From the NCBI GenBank assembly GCA_035527975.1, contig DATKZM010000121.1, positions 1-64,000 on the forward strand: a stretch of DNA of 64,000 nt, read 5' to 3'. Within the stretch, counting starts at the first letter, position 1, and every line of letters begins with the position of its first letter. A program made the translations under genes and the position numbers. Positions 45,537 through 54,981 of this stretch are shown one piece after another. A model generated the notes under the pieces. That model was not told the origin of the DNA. It saw nothing but the letters and a program-made list of their open reading frames with translations, and made no database searches. This stretch comes from DATKZM01 sp035527975. GTDB lineage: Bacteria; Pseudomonadota; Alphaproteobacteria; JAPULJ01.

Positions 45537-46721
45537 TCATCCCAGCCACGCCGCAAGCCGGTCGGCCGCCTCGTCCATATCCTCGGTCGCGCCGGCGAAC
45601 GAAAAGCGCATGAAGGCGCGTCCGCGCGCCGGATCGAAATCGAGCCCCGGGGTCGCCGCGACGCCGGTCTCGGCAAGCATACGGCGGCAGAACTCTTGCG
45701 AATCGTTGGTCAGTTTGGCGACGTCGGCATAGATGTAAAAGGCGCCTTGGGCCGGCGCCAGATGATCGAAGCCCGCCGCCGGCAGCTTTTTCAGCAAGAG
45801 ATCGCGGTTCGCCGAATAGCGCGCCACATTGGCCTGGAGTTCGTCATGGCAATCGAAGGCCGCCACCGCCGCGACCTGGCTGAGCGAGGGCGGCGAGATA
45901 TAGAGGTTCTGCGCCAGGCATTCGATGGCGCGCGCCAGTTCGGCCGGGACCACCATCCAGCCGAGCCGCCAGCCGGTCATTGAGAAGTATTTGGAAAAGC
46001 TGTTGATGACGACGGCCTCGCGCGTGAATTCGAGCGCGCTGGTGCCGCGCTCGCCATAGCAGATGCCGTGATAGATCTCGTCGGAGATCAACCGGATACC
46101 GCGCGCGTGGCAATATCTGGCAAGCGCCTTCAGCTCATCCGCACTCAACATAGTGCCGGTGGGGTTCGATGGGCTGGCGACGATGAGCCCGTCGAGCCTG
46201 CCCCCCTGGCTTTCGGCCGCCTCCAATTGCGCGACGGTGGGCTGGAAGCGGCTTTCTTCGGTCGTCGCAAGGCCGACCGGCTCGATGCCGAGCGCTGCGA
46301 GGATGTTCCGGTAACACGGATAGCCGGGCTCGGCGATCGCCACCCGGTCGCCCGGATCGAATGCCGCAAGGAACGAGACGACGAAGGCGCCGGAACTGCC
46401 GGTGGTGACGAAGACCTGCTGCGGTGCCACCTCGACCCCGTACCAATCGCGGTAGTGCCCGGCGATTGCCGCGCGCAGGGGCGCAATGCCGAACGTGTCG
46501 GTATAGCCGAGCGTGCCGGCATCGAGCGCCGTCTTCGCCGCCGCGATGACGCCGCGCGGCGCCGGAGTGGAGGGCTGGCCAACCTCCAGATGCAGCACGT
46601 CGCCCTTCGCCGCCTGGCGCTCAAACGCCGCGCGCATCACATCCATGACGATGAAGGGCGGGATATTGCCCCGCCGGGCAACCTTGAGCGTCACCGGACC
46701 GTCCAGGCGGGCGCAGGCCAT
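45537..46721 (-). CDS. Class I/II pyridoxal-phosphate aminotransferase
   Basis: A 394-residue fold-type I PLP enzyme: GQPSTPAPRGV at the N-terminus, TTGSSGAFVVSF, AEPGYPCYRN for the substrate site, SPSNPTGTM, and the PLP lysine in NSFSKYFSMTGWRLGW. The sequence is like alanine/aspartate-type aminotransferases (AlaA/AspC-like), which make amino acids from keto acids with glutamate, but substrate is not certain. It is convergent with rne and divergent from the M48 gene. Confidence 0.9.
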   Translation of the reverse strand: MACARLDGPVTLKVARRGNIPPFIVMDVMRAAFERQAAKGDVLHLEVGQPSTPAPRGVIAAAKTALDAGTLGYTDTFGIAPLRAAIAGHYRDWYGVEVAPQQVFVTTGSSGAFVVSFLAAFDPGDRVAIAEPGYPCYRNILAALGIEPVGLATTEESRFQPTVAQLEAAESQGGRLDGLIVASPSNPTGTMLSADELKALARYCHARGIRLISDEIYHGICYGERGTSALEFTREAVVINSFSKYFSMTGWRLGWMVVPAELARAIECLAQNLYISPPSLSQVAAVAAFDCHDELQANVARYSANRDLLLKKLPAAGFDHLAPAQGAFYIYADVAKLTNDSQEFCRRMLAETGVAATPGLDFDPARGRAFMRFSFAGATEDMDEAADRLAAWLG

Positions 46722-46835
46722 ACCTGCCCAACAAACGCCGTGTTTGCCGGCCTATAACGCCCTATATTCAGGGATACACATAACAAGCGCCTATCCCGCT
46801 CAAGAATTCGGCAGCGCTTTTCCAGGCCCCCGGTC

Positions 46836-48230
46836 ATGCACCAACCTATGCAATTATTGCTCCGCCGGTTGCTTTCCGTCACCCTTGTCGTCCTCCTGGT
46901 GGTCTCCGGGCTTGCCTCTTCGACCAGCGCCCAGAGACGGCGCGAAAAGCCGCTGCGTTTGATCCGCGACGCCGAGATCGAGCGGACCATCCGGGCCTAT
47001 GCCGCCCCTGTGTTCGGCGCCGCCGGCATGTCGGCGGATGAGGTGAAGGTTTACCTGATCAACGACAACCGCCTCAACGCCTTTGTCGCCGGCGGTCAGA
47101 ACATCTTCCTCAACACCGGCCTGTTGGTGCGCGCCGCAGATGCCGGCCAGGTCATCGGTGTGGTCGCCCACGAAGCCGGGCACATCGCCGGCGGCCATCT
47201 GGTGCGCCTTCGCCAAGCCGTGCGCGAGGCCCAGATCAAGCAGGTCATCGCCTTCATCCTTGGCGCCGGAGCGGCGATCGCGGCCCAGGATGGACGTGCG
47301 GGCGCCGCCACCGTCTCGCTGGGCGCCAAGATCGCGGAAGGCACGTTTTTGAAGTACACCCGCGCCCATGAGCGCGCCGCCGACCAGTTCGCCGTGACGG
47401 CGATGGACCGGGCGGGCATCTCAGCGCGGGGGCTCATGGCGTTCATGCAAGTCATCGAGGACCAGGAGCTGCTGATCTCTGCGCGCCAGGACCCGTATGT
47501 GCGCACCCATCCCGTCACCAGCGAGCGTATCGCTTTCCTGCGCGCCCACATCGCGCGCTCGCCCGTGAGCGACCGCCCGCTGCCGGCGCGTTTCACGGAG
47601 ATGCATCAACGCCTGCGGGCCAAGCTGGTGGGCTTTATCAATCCCATTGCCGAGGTCTTCCGGATTTACAAGCCCTCGGATAACGCCCTGGCCTCACGCT
47701 ACGCCAGGGCGGTCGCCCGCCACCGCAACGCCGAGACCGCGAAAGCGTTGGCGCTGATCGACGGATTGATCAAGGAGCGCCCGCGCGACGCCTTCTTTCA
47801 TGAACTCAAAGGCCAGATCAATTTCGAGAGCGGGCGCATCCCCGAAGCCGTCGTGGCCTACCGCAAGGCCGTTGAGCTCGCCCCAGCCGAGGCACTCATC
47901 CGCGTCGGTCTCGGCCAGGCGCTGCTTGCGGTGGGAACCGAACGCGAGATCAAGCAGGGGCTTGTGCATTTGCGGGCCGCAGTGCGGCGCGAAGACGCCT
48001 ATCCGCTGGCCTGGCGCCTCTTGGGAATTGCCTATGGCAAGCTTGGACGCATCGGCGAGGCGTCCTGGGCGCTGGCCGAATATGGGCTCCTGATCGGTGA
48101 CCGCAAGCAGGTCTGGGGCAATATCGGCCGGGCGGAAAAGCTGCTCAAACGCGGCACGCCGGCCTGGTTCCGCATTCAGGACATCAAGCGGGAAATGGGC
48201 CGAACAGAGGGCAAGCGGCGCCGGCGTTAG
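46836..48230 (+). CDS. Periplasmic M48 metalloprotease with TPR repeats
   Basis: The 464-residue product has a signal peptide (LLLRRLLSVTLVVLLVVSGL) and an M48 domain with HEAGH at 112-116 as the zinc site and a downstream HERAADQF supplying the third ligand. From about 280 on it has TPR-like helices (NAETAKALALIDGLI, PEAVVAYRKAVELAP). This BepA/YfgC-like layout is linked to outer-membrane protein quality control. The DsbA-like gene follows, which suits a shared envelope role. Confidence 0.9.
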   Translation: MHQPMQLLLRRLLSVTLVVLLVVSGLASSTSAQRRREKPLRLIRDAEIERTIRAYAAPVFGAAGMSADEVKVYLINDNRLNAFVAGGQNIFLNTGLLVRAADAGQVIGVVAHEAGHIAGGHLVRLRQAVREAQIKQVIAFILGAGAAIAAQDGRAGAATVSLGAKIAEGTFLKYTRAHERAADQFAVTAMDRAGISARGLMAFMQVIEDQELLISARQDPYVRTHPVTSERIAFLRAHIARSPVSDRPLPARFTEMHQRLRAKLVGFINPIAEVFRIYKPSDNALASRYARAVARHRNAETAKALALIDGLIKERPRDAFFHELKGQINFESGRIPEAVVAYRKAVELAPAEALIRVGLGQALLAVGTEREIKQGLVHLRAAVRREDAYPLAWRLLGIAYGKLGRIGEASWALAEYGLLIGDRKQVWGNIGRAEKLLKRGTPAWFRIQDIKREMGRTEGKRRRR

Positions 48231-48419
48231 GGCCCGTTTGCAAACGGATCGTTAGGCATCTCCCACGAAGATGTGAGCGTTTGGTGCCTTGCGCCCGGTT
48301 CGTCTTCGTCCCACTATAAACGCTATCTGGATAAGTGCGATCCGGGTCGGCGCCGCGGCACGGCATCCCAGCGTGCCGCCGTCAGGCGCCATAAGGGCTA
48401 ATTTTTGAAGGATCGTTCG

Positions 48420-49187
48420 ATGCGCTTTCGCATGCTAGCCGCGGCCGCCTTCGGGGCGCTTTATATCGCCGGGGCCTCGCTCGCCGGCCCAGCCCTTGCC
48501 GAAACAGCGAAAAAGCCGCTGACCTCGGCGCAGGAAGAGGCGGTCAAGTCGCTCGTCAAGAAATACCTCATCGAGCATCCGGAGATCATCGTCGAGGCAA
48601 TGGAGCGGCTGCGCGCGGAGCGTCAGAGGAAGGAAAAAGAGCAGGTCAAAGCGGCATTGGTCGCAATGCGAAGACAAATCTACCAAGACGCGGCAAGTCC
48701 CATCGCCGGCAACAAGACCGGCGACGTCGTCATCGTGGAGTTCTTCGACTACCAGTGCGGCTATTGCAAAAGCGTTGTCGACCGGCTGATGAAGACCGTC
48801 AAGGCTGACGGCAAGATCAAGATCGTCTTCAAGGAATTTCCCATTCTGGGGCCACAATCGGTGTTCGCCGCGCGCGCAGCGCTGGCCGCCGGGAAGCAGG
48901 GCAAGTATTTCGAGTTCCACAACGCCATGATGAAGCTGCGTGGCCAGGTGACGCAGGTGAGTGTGTTCGCGGTTGCAAAATCGGTGGGTATCGATACCAA
49001 GCAGCTGGCCAAGGATATGCGCGATCCGGCAATCGACAAAGCGATCCGGGCCAATTTCGCGCTGGCAAAAACCCTGCGCATCAACGGTACGCCGGCCTTT
49101 ATTATTGGCGACCAACTGGTACCCGGCGCGGTCAACCAGCAGATGCTGGAAGGCTATATCGAGCAGGCCCGCAAGAAGAGCGGATAG
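48420..49187 (+). CDS. DsbA-like thiol oxidoreductase with ScsC-type N-terminus
   Basis: The 255-residue product has a signal peptide (MRFRMLAAAAFGALYIAGAS), a Lys/Glu-rich helical part resembling the ScsC N-terminal domain (TSAQEEAVKSLVKKYLIEHP), and a thioredoxin-fold domain with the CGYC active site at 113-116 (FFDYQCGYCKS) and a cis-Pro loop (INGTPAFIIGDQ). Probably an oxidase or isomerase of periplasmic disulfides. AAGGA precedes the ATG at 48420; a TTG at 48405 is less likely. Confidence 0.92.
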   Translation: MRFRMLAAAAFGALYIAGASLAGPALAETAKKPLTSAQEEAVKSLVKKYLIEHPEIIVEAMERLRAERQRKEKEQVKAALVAMRRQIYQDAASPIAGNKTGDVVIVEFFDYQCGYCKSVVDRLMKTVKADGKIKIVFKEFPILGPQSVFAARAALAAGKQGKYFEFHNAMMKLRGQVTQVSVFAVAKSVGIDTKQLAKDMRDPAIDKAIRANFALAKTLRINGTPAFIIGDQLVPGAVNQQMLEGYIEQARKKSG

Positions 49188-49438
49188 GACGCGGCGGGCC
49201 GCCCCCTGCCCCGGCATTCTCCCACCGACGACATCACCTTCCGGTCATAGGGGGCCGCCAAGCCTGATGGGCGCGGGCTTGGCTGCCCGATTCTGACCCG
49301 ATCCTTCCATACCCGGGTCCTCAAAGCCGCATCAGCGCTGTCCGGTTAGTGTGTTTTTAACCTAATCCCGCCAGTTTAGATCGGTTCCGGCGCGACCATC
49401 CAGGGTTCGCGGCCGCGATCGCCTGGGAGCTCTGTCGT

Positions 49439-50302
49439 ATGCTTGTTATCGCCGGCGCCGTCATCGTTCTGGTCAGCGTGCTCGGCGGGTATGTCGCGCT
49501 GGGCGGCCATATCGCCGTCCTGATCCAGCCATTCGAGGTGGTGATCATCTGCGGCGCCGCGGCCGGCGCGTTCATCATCACCAACCCCAAGGACGTGCTG
49601 AGAAAGTCGCTCTCGGCGGTCATGTCGACGCTGAAGGGCTCAAAATACGACAAGCAGGCCTATCTAGAGCTGCTCGGCCTGCAATACACGCTCTTCAAGC
49701 TCGGTCGTAGCAAGGGGCCGCTGGCCCTCGAGCAGCACCTGGAGAACCCCGACGAAAGTACCGTGTTCCAAGCCTTTCCACGCATCGCGGCCGACCATCA
49801 CGCGATGACCTTCATCACCGACTATTTGCGCCTGCTGACGCTCGGCACGGACAACCCGCACGAGCTGGAATCGCTGATCGACGAGGAAATCGAGACCCAC
49901 CATCACGAGCAGAGCAAGATCTCCGGCGCCATCCAGGAGGTCGCCGATGCGCTGCCCGCGCTGGGCATCGTCGCCGCCGTGCTGGGCGTTATCAAAACCA
50001 TGGGCTCGATCACCGAGCCGCCGGAAGTGCTCGGCAAGCTGATCGCCGGCGCCCTGGTGGGCACCTTCCTCGGCGTGCTGCTGGCATACGGCTTCGTCGG
50101 CCCGTTGGCCGGCGCGCTGAAGGCGATGTACGATTCGGAGACCAAGTACTACATGTGCATCAAGGCCGGCCTGGTCGCCTATCTCCAGGGTTACGCCCCG
50201 GCGGTCTGCGTGGAGTTCGCCCGCAAGGCCCTCTACAGCTCGGTGCGGCCGACCTTCTATGAGGTCGAAGAGGCGACCGAAGCCGCGCCGAAGGTCACCT
50301 AG
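49439..50302 (+). CDS. motA: Flagellar motor stator protein MotA
   Basis: MotA is the four-helix stator subunit that conducts ions with MotB. The 287-residue product has membrane segments near residues 1-20, 27-50, about 165-190 and 200-222, and the cytoplasmic loop with LESLIDEEIETHHHEQ. The PALGIVAAVLGVIKTMG block and the downstream GALVGTFLGVLLAYG are typical. No flagellar structural gene is near. It is followed after nine bases by motB. Confidence 0.95.
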   Translation: MLVIAGAVIVLVSVLGGYVALGGHIAVLIQPFEVVIICGAAAGAFIITNPKDVLRKSLSAVMSTLKGSKYDKQAYLELLGLQYTLFKLGRSKGPLALEQHLENPDESTVFQAFPRIAADHHAMTFITDYLRLLTLGTDNPHELESLIDEEIETHHHEQSKISGAIQEVADALPALGIVAAVLGVIKTMGSITEPPEVLGKLIAGALVGTFLGVLLAYGFVGPLAGALKAMYDSETKYYMCIKAGLVAYLQGYAPAVCVEFARKALYSSVRPTFYEVEEATEAAPKVT

Positions 50303-50311
50303 CGGGGCGCC

Positions 50312-51328
50312 ATGGCCGCAGATGGCGGCGCAGCCGCAAACAAAACAAAAGGCCAGGCCGGCCAGCCTGTCCCCATCATCATCATCAAGAAGGTCAAGAA
50401 GGTCGCCCATGCCGCGCATCACGGCGGCGCCTGGAAGGTCGCCTATGCCGACTTCGTGACCGCGATGATGGCGTTCTTTTTGCTGCTGTGGCTGCTGAAC
50501 GCGACCACCGAGGAGCAGAAGACCGGCATCTCCAACTACTTCGCGCCGGAAGCGGTGTCGTACTCGCAATCGGGCGCCGGCGGTCTGCTCGGCGGCCGCA
50601 CGCCGACCAAGAAGGGCGCCAACAAGAGCCCGTCAAGTCCGACCGGCATCGTCGTGCCCCTGCCCCGGGAAAAGAAGAAGTTCGACGAGGACGGCGAAGG
50701 CAAGTCGCCCCATACGGGCAAGGGCGAAGGCAAGACGCCGCAATCGGCCAAGGGCGACGGCCCGGCCAAGCAGGAAGACAAGGCCTTGCGGAAAGCCGCC
50801 GATGAGCTGCGCCAGGCGATCGAAAAATCGCCCGAGCTCAAGGGGCTGACCAAGAACCTGTTGATCGAGACCACGCCGAAGGGTCTGCGGATCCAGCTCG
50901 TCGACCGCAACAATATCGCCCTCTTCCCGCTCGGCAGCGCGAATATGCTGCCGCATACCAGGAAGCTCCTGAAAAAGATCGGCGAGCTGGCAGCCAAGAT
51001 GGACAACAAGATCGCCATCGCCGGCCATACCGACGCCGCGCCCTATGCCGACGGCTCGGGATATTCCAACTGGGAGCTGTCGGCGGACCGGGCTAATTCG
51101 ACGCGGCGCATGCTGCAGAGCTTCGGCGTCGTCGGGGACCGCGTCGTCGAGGTCATCGGCAAGGCCGAACGCGAGCCGCTGATCAAGGAAAACCCGCGCG
51201 ATCCGCGTAACCGGCGTATCAGCATTACCTTGATCCGCAAGCACAAGCTGCGCAGCGCCGCCGTCGCGGTGCCCGCAGGCAAGACCGCCCGGCCCCCCGC
51301 CAAGTCGGGCGGCGCCGTCAAGAAATAG
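50312..51328 (+). CDS. motB: Flagellar motor stator protein MotB
   Basis: A 338-residue partner of MotA: a cytoplasmic basic N-terminus (KKVKKVAHAAHHGG), one membrane segment with the proton-binding Asp47 in YADFVTAMMAFFLLLWLLN, a low-complexity KKGANKSPS/GKGEGK linker, and a C-terminal OmpA-like peptidoglycan-binding domain (IAIAGHTDAAPYADGSGYSN, ELSADRANSTRRML). Proton- rather than sodium-type coupling is inferred from the segment only by general similarity. Confidence 0.96.
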   Translation: MAADGGAAANKTKGQAGQPVPIIIIKKVKKVAHAAHHGGAWKVAYADFVTAMMAFFLLLWLLNATTEEQKTGISNYFAPEAVSYSQSGAGGLLGGRTPTKKGANKSPSSPTGIVVPLPREKKKFDEDGEGKSPHTGKGEGKTPQSAKGDGPAKQEDKALRKAADELRQAIEKSPELKGLTKNLLIETTPKGLRIQLVDRNNIALFPLGSANMLPHTRKLLKKIGELAAKMDNKIAIAGHTDAAPYADGSGYSNWELSADRANSTRRMLQSFGVVGDRVVEVIGKAEREPLIKENPRDPRNRRISITLIRKHKLRSAAVAVPAGKTARPPAKSGGAVKK

Positions 51329-51457
51329 CGCCCGGCATCCGCCGAACCCATTCCCGTTGGATCTCCCCGATACCTGTTCCATCAAATCGGCCGGTCGCGT
51401 TTTGCGCCCTGTGCCGCGCGCGCGGCGTTGAACGGACCACCGCCAGCCCCAACCTCT

Positions 51458-52084
51458 ATGGCCATGATGCGGCAACGACAGCCACGGCGGCGCCCCGGCT
51501 CAACGCTCCCCGCGCTGCGCCTCGGCGACGGTGAAGGCGAGGCGGGGCAGAACCGGCGCGCCCATGACGAGAGCGCCAATCGGGATGCCGGGCCCGACCG
51601 GAGCGCCCACGGCGCCGGCATGGATGCCGCAAACGGCGGCGCGTTTTCGGATCCCGCCTTCGTCAGCGACATCGTCTTCAAGCGCATCCTCGCCCATATC
51701 GTCGACACCGCGATCCTGCTGGCGATCATGGCGCCGCTCGGGTTTTTCATGATCGTGACGGCGGTCGCGACTTTCGGCCTGCTGATCCTGCCCTTCGCGC
51801 TGGCCTTCCTGGCCTTGCGCTTCCTCTACTATGTCGGCTTCACCGCAAGCGCCAGGAGCGCCACGCCGGGCATGCGCATGCTCGGCATCGAGCTGCGCAC
51901 CATCGCCGGTGGACGGCCCGATCTCCTGCAGGCTTTCCTGCGCCTTGCGGTCTACTACGTACTGGCCGGGCTGCTGACGCCGCTGATATTGCTGGCGGCG
52001 CTGTTCAACGTGCAGCGGCGGGCGTTGCACGACCTGGTCTCGGAAACCGTGGTCGTGAACCGCCTCGCCAGGCTCGCCTTCTGA
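51458..52084 (+). CDS. RDD-family membrane protein
   Basis: The product has the RDD domain: KRILAHIVDTAILLAIMAP with the R-x-D-like pattern in helix 1, then FALAFLALRFLYYVGF, and TPGMRMLGIELRT, and a last pair of helices. Family function is not settled. The start is uncertain: ATG 51458 gives 208 residues with a disordered lead, whereas ATG 51620 (MDAANGGAF) gives 154 residues, closer to the family. Neither has a clear ribosome site. It follows motB by about 100 bases. Confidence 0.75.
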   Translation: MAMMRQRQPRRRPGSTLPALRLGDGEGEAGQNRRAHDESANRDAGPDRSAHGAGMDAANGGAFSDPAFVSDIVFKRILAHIVDTAILLAIMAPLGFFMIVTAVATFGLLILPFALAFLALRFLYYVGFTASARSATPGMRMLGIELRTIAGGRPDLLQAFLRLAVYYVLAGLLTPLILLAALFNVQRRALHDLVSETVVVNRLARLAF

Positions 52085-52336
52085 GGCGACAACCGCCTAA
52101 GGCCGCCTAAGTCCGCCTGATGGAGTGGCCGGCGCCGTCTGCCCCAATTTCGCGCAATAGAGCAATTTTCGGTGGGCATCGGGCGATAATGGCGATGCTG
52201 CTGACGCCGCCAGGCATCACTGATTAACCATTCTCGGCAGGCCATCTTGCGCCGGGCCGCCGGCTCGGACTATGATTCGCCTGCACGTAATGGTGAACGA
52301 AAGGCCGGGCCAAGGCTCCGCGACAAGCCACACCGC

Positions 52337-53083
52337 ATGACTTCACAAACCCTCAAGCTCCCGCGCCATTTCTACCGGATGCCGCCTCGGCCGTGCCCTT
52401 ACCTGCCGGGCCGGACCGAGCAGAACGTGTTCACCGAACTCGCCGGGGTCGACGGGGTGGCGCTCTACGACATCCTCACCCATGCGGGGTTCCGGCGCAG
52501 CCACAACATCGCCTATCGGCCGACCTGTCCCGGTTGCAACGCCTGCGTGTCGGTGCGCGTCGTGGCCAGCGCCTTCAAGGCATCGCGGTCGCAGCGCCGG
52601 GTGCTGGCGGCGAATGACGATCTGCGCTGTACCGAACGGGCCGCCGAGGCAAGCGAGGAACATTACGATCTGTTCGCCCAGTATGTCGCCTCGCGCCACA
52701 ATGACGGCGAGATGGCGGCAATGGGGTTTGCCGATTACGCGGCGATGGTTGAGGAAAGCCCGCTCTCGACCTATGTCGCCGAATACCGCGACCCGAACGG
52801 CCTGCTGCTGGCATCGTGCCTCGTGGACCGGCTGTCGGACGGACTGTCGGCGGTCTACAGCTACTTCGATACCGAGGCAAACGGGCGCAGCCTTGGAACC
52901 TATATGGTGCTGCGCCTGATCGATCGCTGCCGTGAGCTTGGCCTGCCCTACCTTTATCTCGGCTACTGGATCGCCGGCGGCAAGAAGATGTCCTACAAGA
53001 CCCGCTTCCGTCCGCTGGAGGCGCTCGGCGGCGAGGGCTGGGCGCCGATTGCGGCCGAGCATGTGCATGTCCGCGCGGACTGA
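52337..53083 (+). CDS. bpt: Aspartate/glutamate leucyltransferase (Bpt)
   Basis: Bpt adds Leu from Leu-tRNA to N-terminal Asp or Glu of proteins, marking them for ClpS/ClpAP in the N-degron pathway. The 248-residue product has the family motifs FYRMPPRPCPYLPGRTEQ at the start, FRRSHNIAYRPTCPGCNACV with the conserved cysteines, and the C-terminal LYLGYWIAGGKKMSYKTRF. The ATG at 52337 is right for the family; the open frame begins at 52247. Confidence 0.95.
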   Translation: MTSQTLKLPRHFYRMPPRPCPYLPGRTEQNVFTELAGVDGVALYDILTHAGFRRSHNIAYRPTCPGCNACVSVRVVASAFKASRSQRRVLAANDDLRCTERAAEASEEHYDLFAQYVASRHNDGEMAAMGFADYAAMVEESPLSTYVAEYRDPNGLLLASCLVDRLSDGLSAVYSYFDTEANGRSLGTYMVLRLIDRCRELGLPYLYLGYWIAGGKKMSYKTRFRPLEALGGEGWAPIAAEHVHVRAD

Positions 53084-53605
53084 CCGCCACCGGATGCGCA
53101 ATGCCGCGGCTAATTGAGCCAAAGCAAGGCCAACGTCCCGATTCGATAATCCAGCTTTGACCGATCGGGCCGAGCCCGCCGGGGCAGATCTTCAACGCGC
53201 ATGCTTTCACGTGCAATGATTGCGCATTTGTTGCCCTTTCGATTCCGGAGAGTATGATGGCGCCGTGAAACGGCCTTGCCCGGTTCTGGGCAGGGAGGGA
53301 GGATATCGTCATGTGCACCCTGGCCGCCCGAACCGAAAATCGGCGGGCCAACATCACCCAAGCGATGCAGGGACCGTGCGGCAATGACCGCAGCGCCGCT
53401 TGAGCGTTCACCCGTCTGGTGCCGCCGGACTGTGAAGATCGCTCACGCGCTGTCTTGCCAAGGACGTCGGCTTCATGACAATGAAAGCGGTGGAAACGGG
53501 TTGTTCGGTACCGGCGCGTTATCCGATGCGCCGGCCTATGGCATCCGCCTGCGACGCAAACGTCCGCATGGCGTCCTACGATACGCGCAATAGAGGGAGA
53601 ACATC
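53084..53605 (+). other. 522-bp region before the TRAP operon
   Basis: No known gene. It contains two short frames. One at 53311-53403 (30 codons) has a strong GGGAGGGAGGA ribosome site 7 bases from its ATG. The other at 53475-53609 (44 codons) ends with TGA overlapping the TRAP binding-protein ATG by 4 bases. Either could be a leader peptide for translational coupling. I cannot show that either is made. Confidence 0.4.
53311..53403 (+). CDS. Possible 30-residue leader peptide
   Basis: ATG follows GGAGGA at the best spacing. The product starts MCTLAARTENRR and ends GNDRSAA; it has no hydrophobic segment and no family match that I know. It may be chance in a G+C-rich sequence. The ribosome site is what makes it worth listing. 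Confidence 0.25.
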   Translation: MCTLAARTENRRANITQAMQGPCGNDRSAA

Positions 53606-54763
53606 ATGAACCGGCGCGATTTCATTTCAGGTGGCGTCGTTGGCCTCGTGGTCGGCGCCGCGGCCGGTTGGTTCGGCCGCGCAAGCCGCGACAAGAAAAT
53701 GGCCGGACCGGCCAAGAAGGCCGAAGGCGCCATGACGAAGGCGCCCGCGGTCGTGACCAAACCGATCAAGCAACTCCGCATGGTGACGTCGTGGCCGAAG
53801 AATTTCCCCGGCCTTGGAACCGCGGCGAACCGTCTGGCAGACCGTATCAACAAGGCCTCCGACGGCCGCTATCAGATCAAGGTCTTCGGCGGCGGCGAGT
53901 TGGTCCATCCGCTGAAATGCAACGACGCTGTCCAGCAGGGCAACGCCGATATGTACCACTCGGCCGACTATTATTATCAGGGCAAGCACAAGGCCTATAA
54001 CTTCTTCACCGCCGTGCCCGGCGGCTTCACCGCGACCGAAATCGACGCCTGGATCTTCCACGGCGGCGGTCAGGCGTTGTGGGACGAGGTCGGCGCCCAA
54101 TTCGGCGTCAAGCACCTACCCGGCTCGAACACCGGCATGCAGATGGGCGGCTGGTTCAAGAAGCCGATCACCTCGATCGACGACTTCAAGGGCCTGAAGA
54201 TGCGCATCCCCGGCCTGGGCGGCGCCGTGATCAAGCAGCTCGGCGGCACCTCGGTGACGCTGGCCGGCTCGGAGATCCTGCCCAACCTGCAATCGGGCAA
54301 TATCGACGCGACCGAATGGGTCGGGCCCTGGAACGACCTTGCCTTCGGTTTCTACAAGGTGGTCAAGAACGCCATGTACCCGGGCATCCATGAGCCAGGC
54401 TCAATGCTGTCCTGCGGCATCTCCAAGAAGTTCTGGGACGGCCTGCCGCCGGCCGACCAGGCGCTGTTCACGTCCTGCTGCCTTGCTGAGAACGATTACG
54501 GCTATGCCGAATTCGTGGCCAACAACACGGCCGCGCTGGAGACGCTGGTGAGCAAGCACGGCGTCAAATACATCCCGTTCCCGGAGGATGTCTTCAAGGC
54601 GATGGCCGTGGCCGCGCGCGATGTCGTCGCCGATGTGGCCAAGTCCGATCCGCTAACCAAGAAGGTCTACGAGAGCTACATCAAGTTCCGCAAGAACGCC
54701 TCCACGTGGTCGCGTTATTCGGACGCCATCTACTACAACTACCGTGACCTGGTAAAATACTAG
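53606..54763 (+). CDS. TRAP transporter substrate-binding protein (DctP type)
   Basis: The 385-residue product is a DctP-family periplasmic solute receptor. The N-terminus MNRRDFISGGVVGLVV suggests a twin-arginine signal, followed by a Lys/Ala-rich linker (about residues 30-55). The binding domain has WPKNFPGLGTAANRLADRI, GKHKAYNFFTAVPGG and the EWVGPWNDLAFGFYK block. The last resembles TakP-type receptors for alpha-keto acids, so monocarboxylate or keto-acid transport is a reasonable guess. GGGAGA sits before the ATG. It heads a three-gene unit. Confidence 0.92.
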   Translation: MNRRDFISGGVVGLVVGAAAGWFGRASRDKKMAGPAKKAEGAMTKAPAVVTKPIKQLRMVTSWPKNFPGLGTAANRLADRINKASDGRYQIKVFGGGELVHPLKCNDAVQQGNADMYHSADYYYQGKHKAYNFFTAVPGGFTATEIDAWIFHGGGQALWDEVGAQFGVKHLPGSNTGMQMGGWFKKPITSIDDFKGLKMRIPGLGGAVIKQLGGTSVTLAGSEILPNLQSGNIDATEWVGPWNDLAFGFYKVVKNAMYPGIHEPGSMLSCGISKKFWDGLPPADQALFTSCCLAENDYGYAEFVANNTAALETLVSKHGVKYIPFPEDVFKAMAVAARDVVADVAKSDPLTKKVYESYIKFRKNASTWSRYSDAIYYNYRDLVKY

Positions 54764-54981
54764 GCTGGTGACATCGCGCGGGAGGACCTTGGTTCACCCC
54801 GCGCATGAGAGACGATCGACCCGCGCTGGAGCACCGGCGCGGGTCACCTTTTCGTGTCCATCGCAATGGCTTGCGTGAGGCCGCCGGGGCTTTGCCGGCA
54901 GGCCCAATCCCGCTATACACCTATGTGTTGGTCGAACCGGCAATCTGAAACAAGCTGGGCGGCTTTTTGGGAGGCGCGCGC

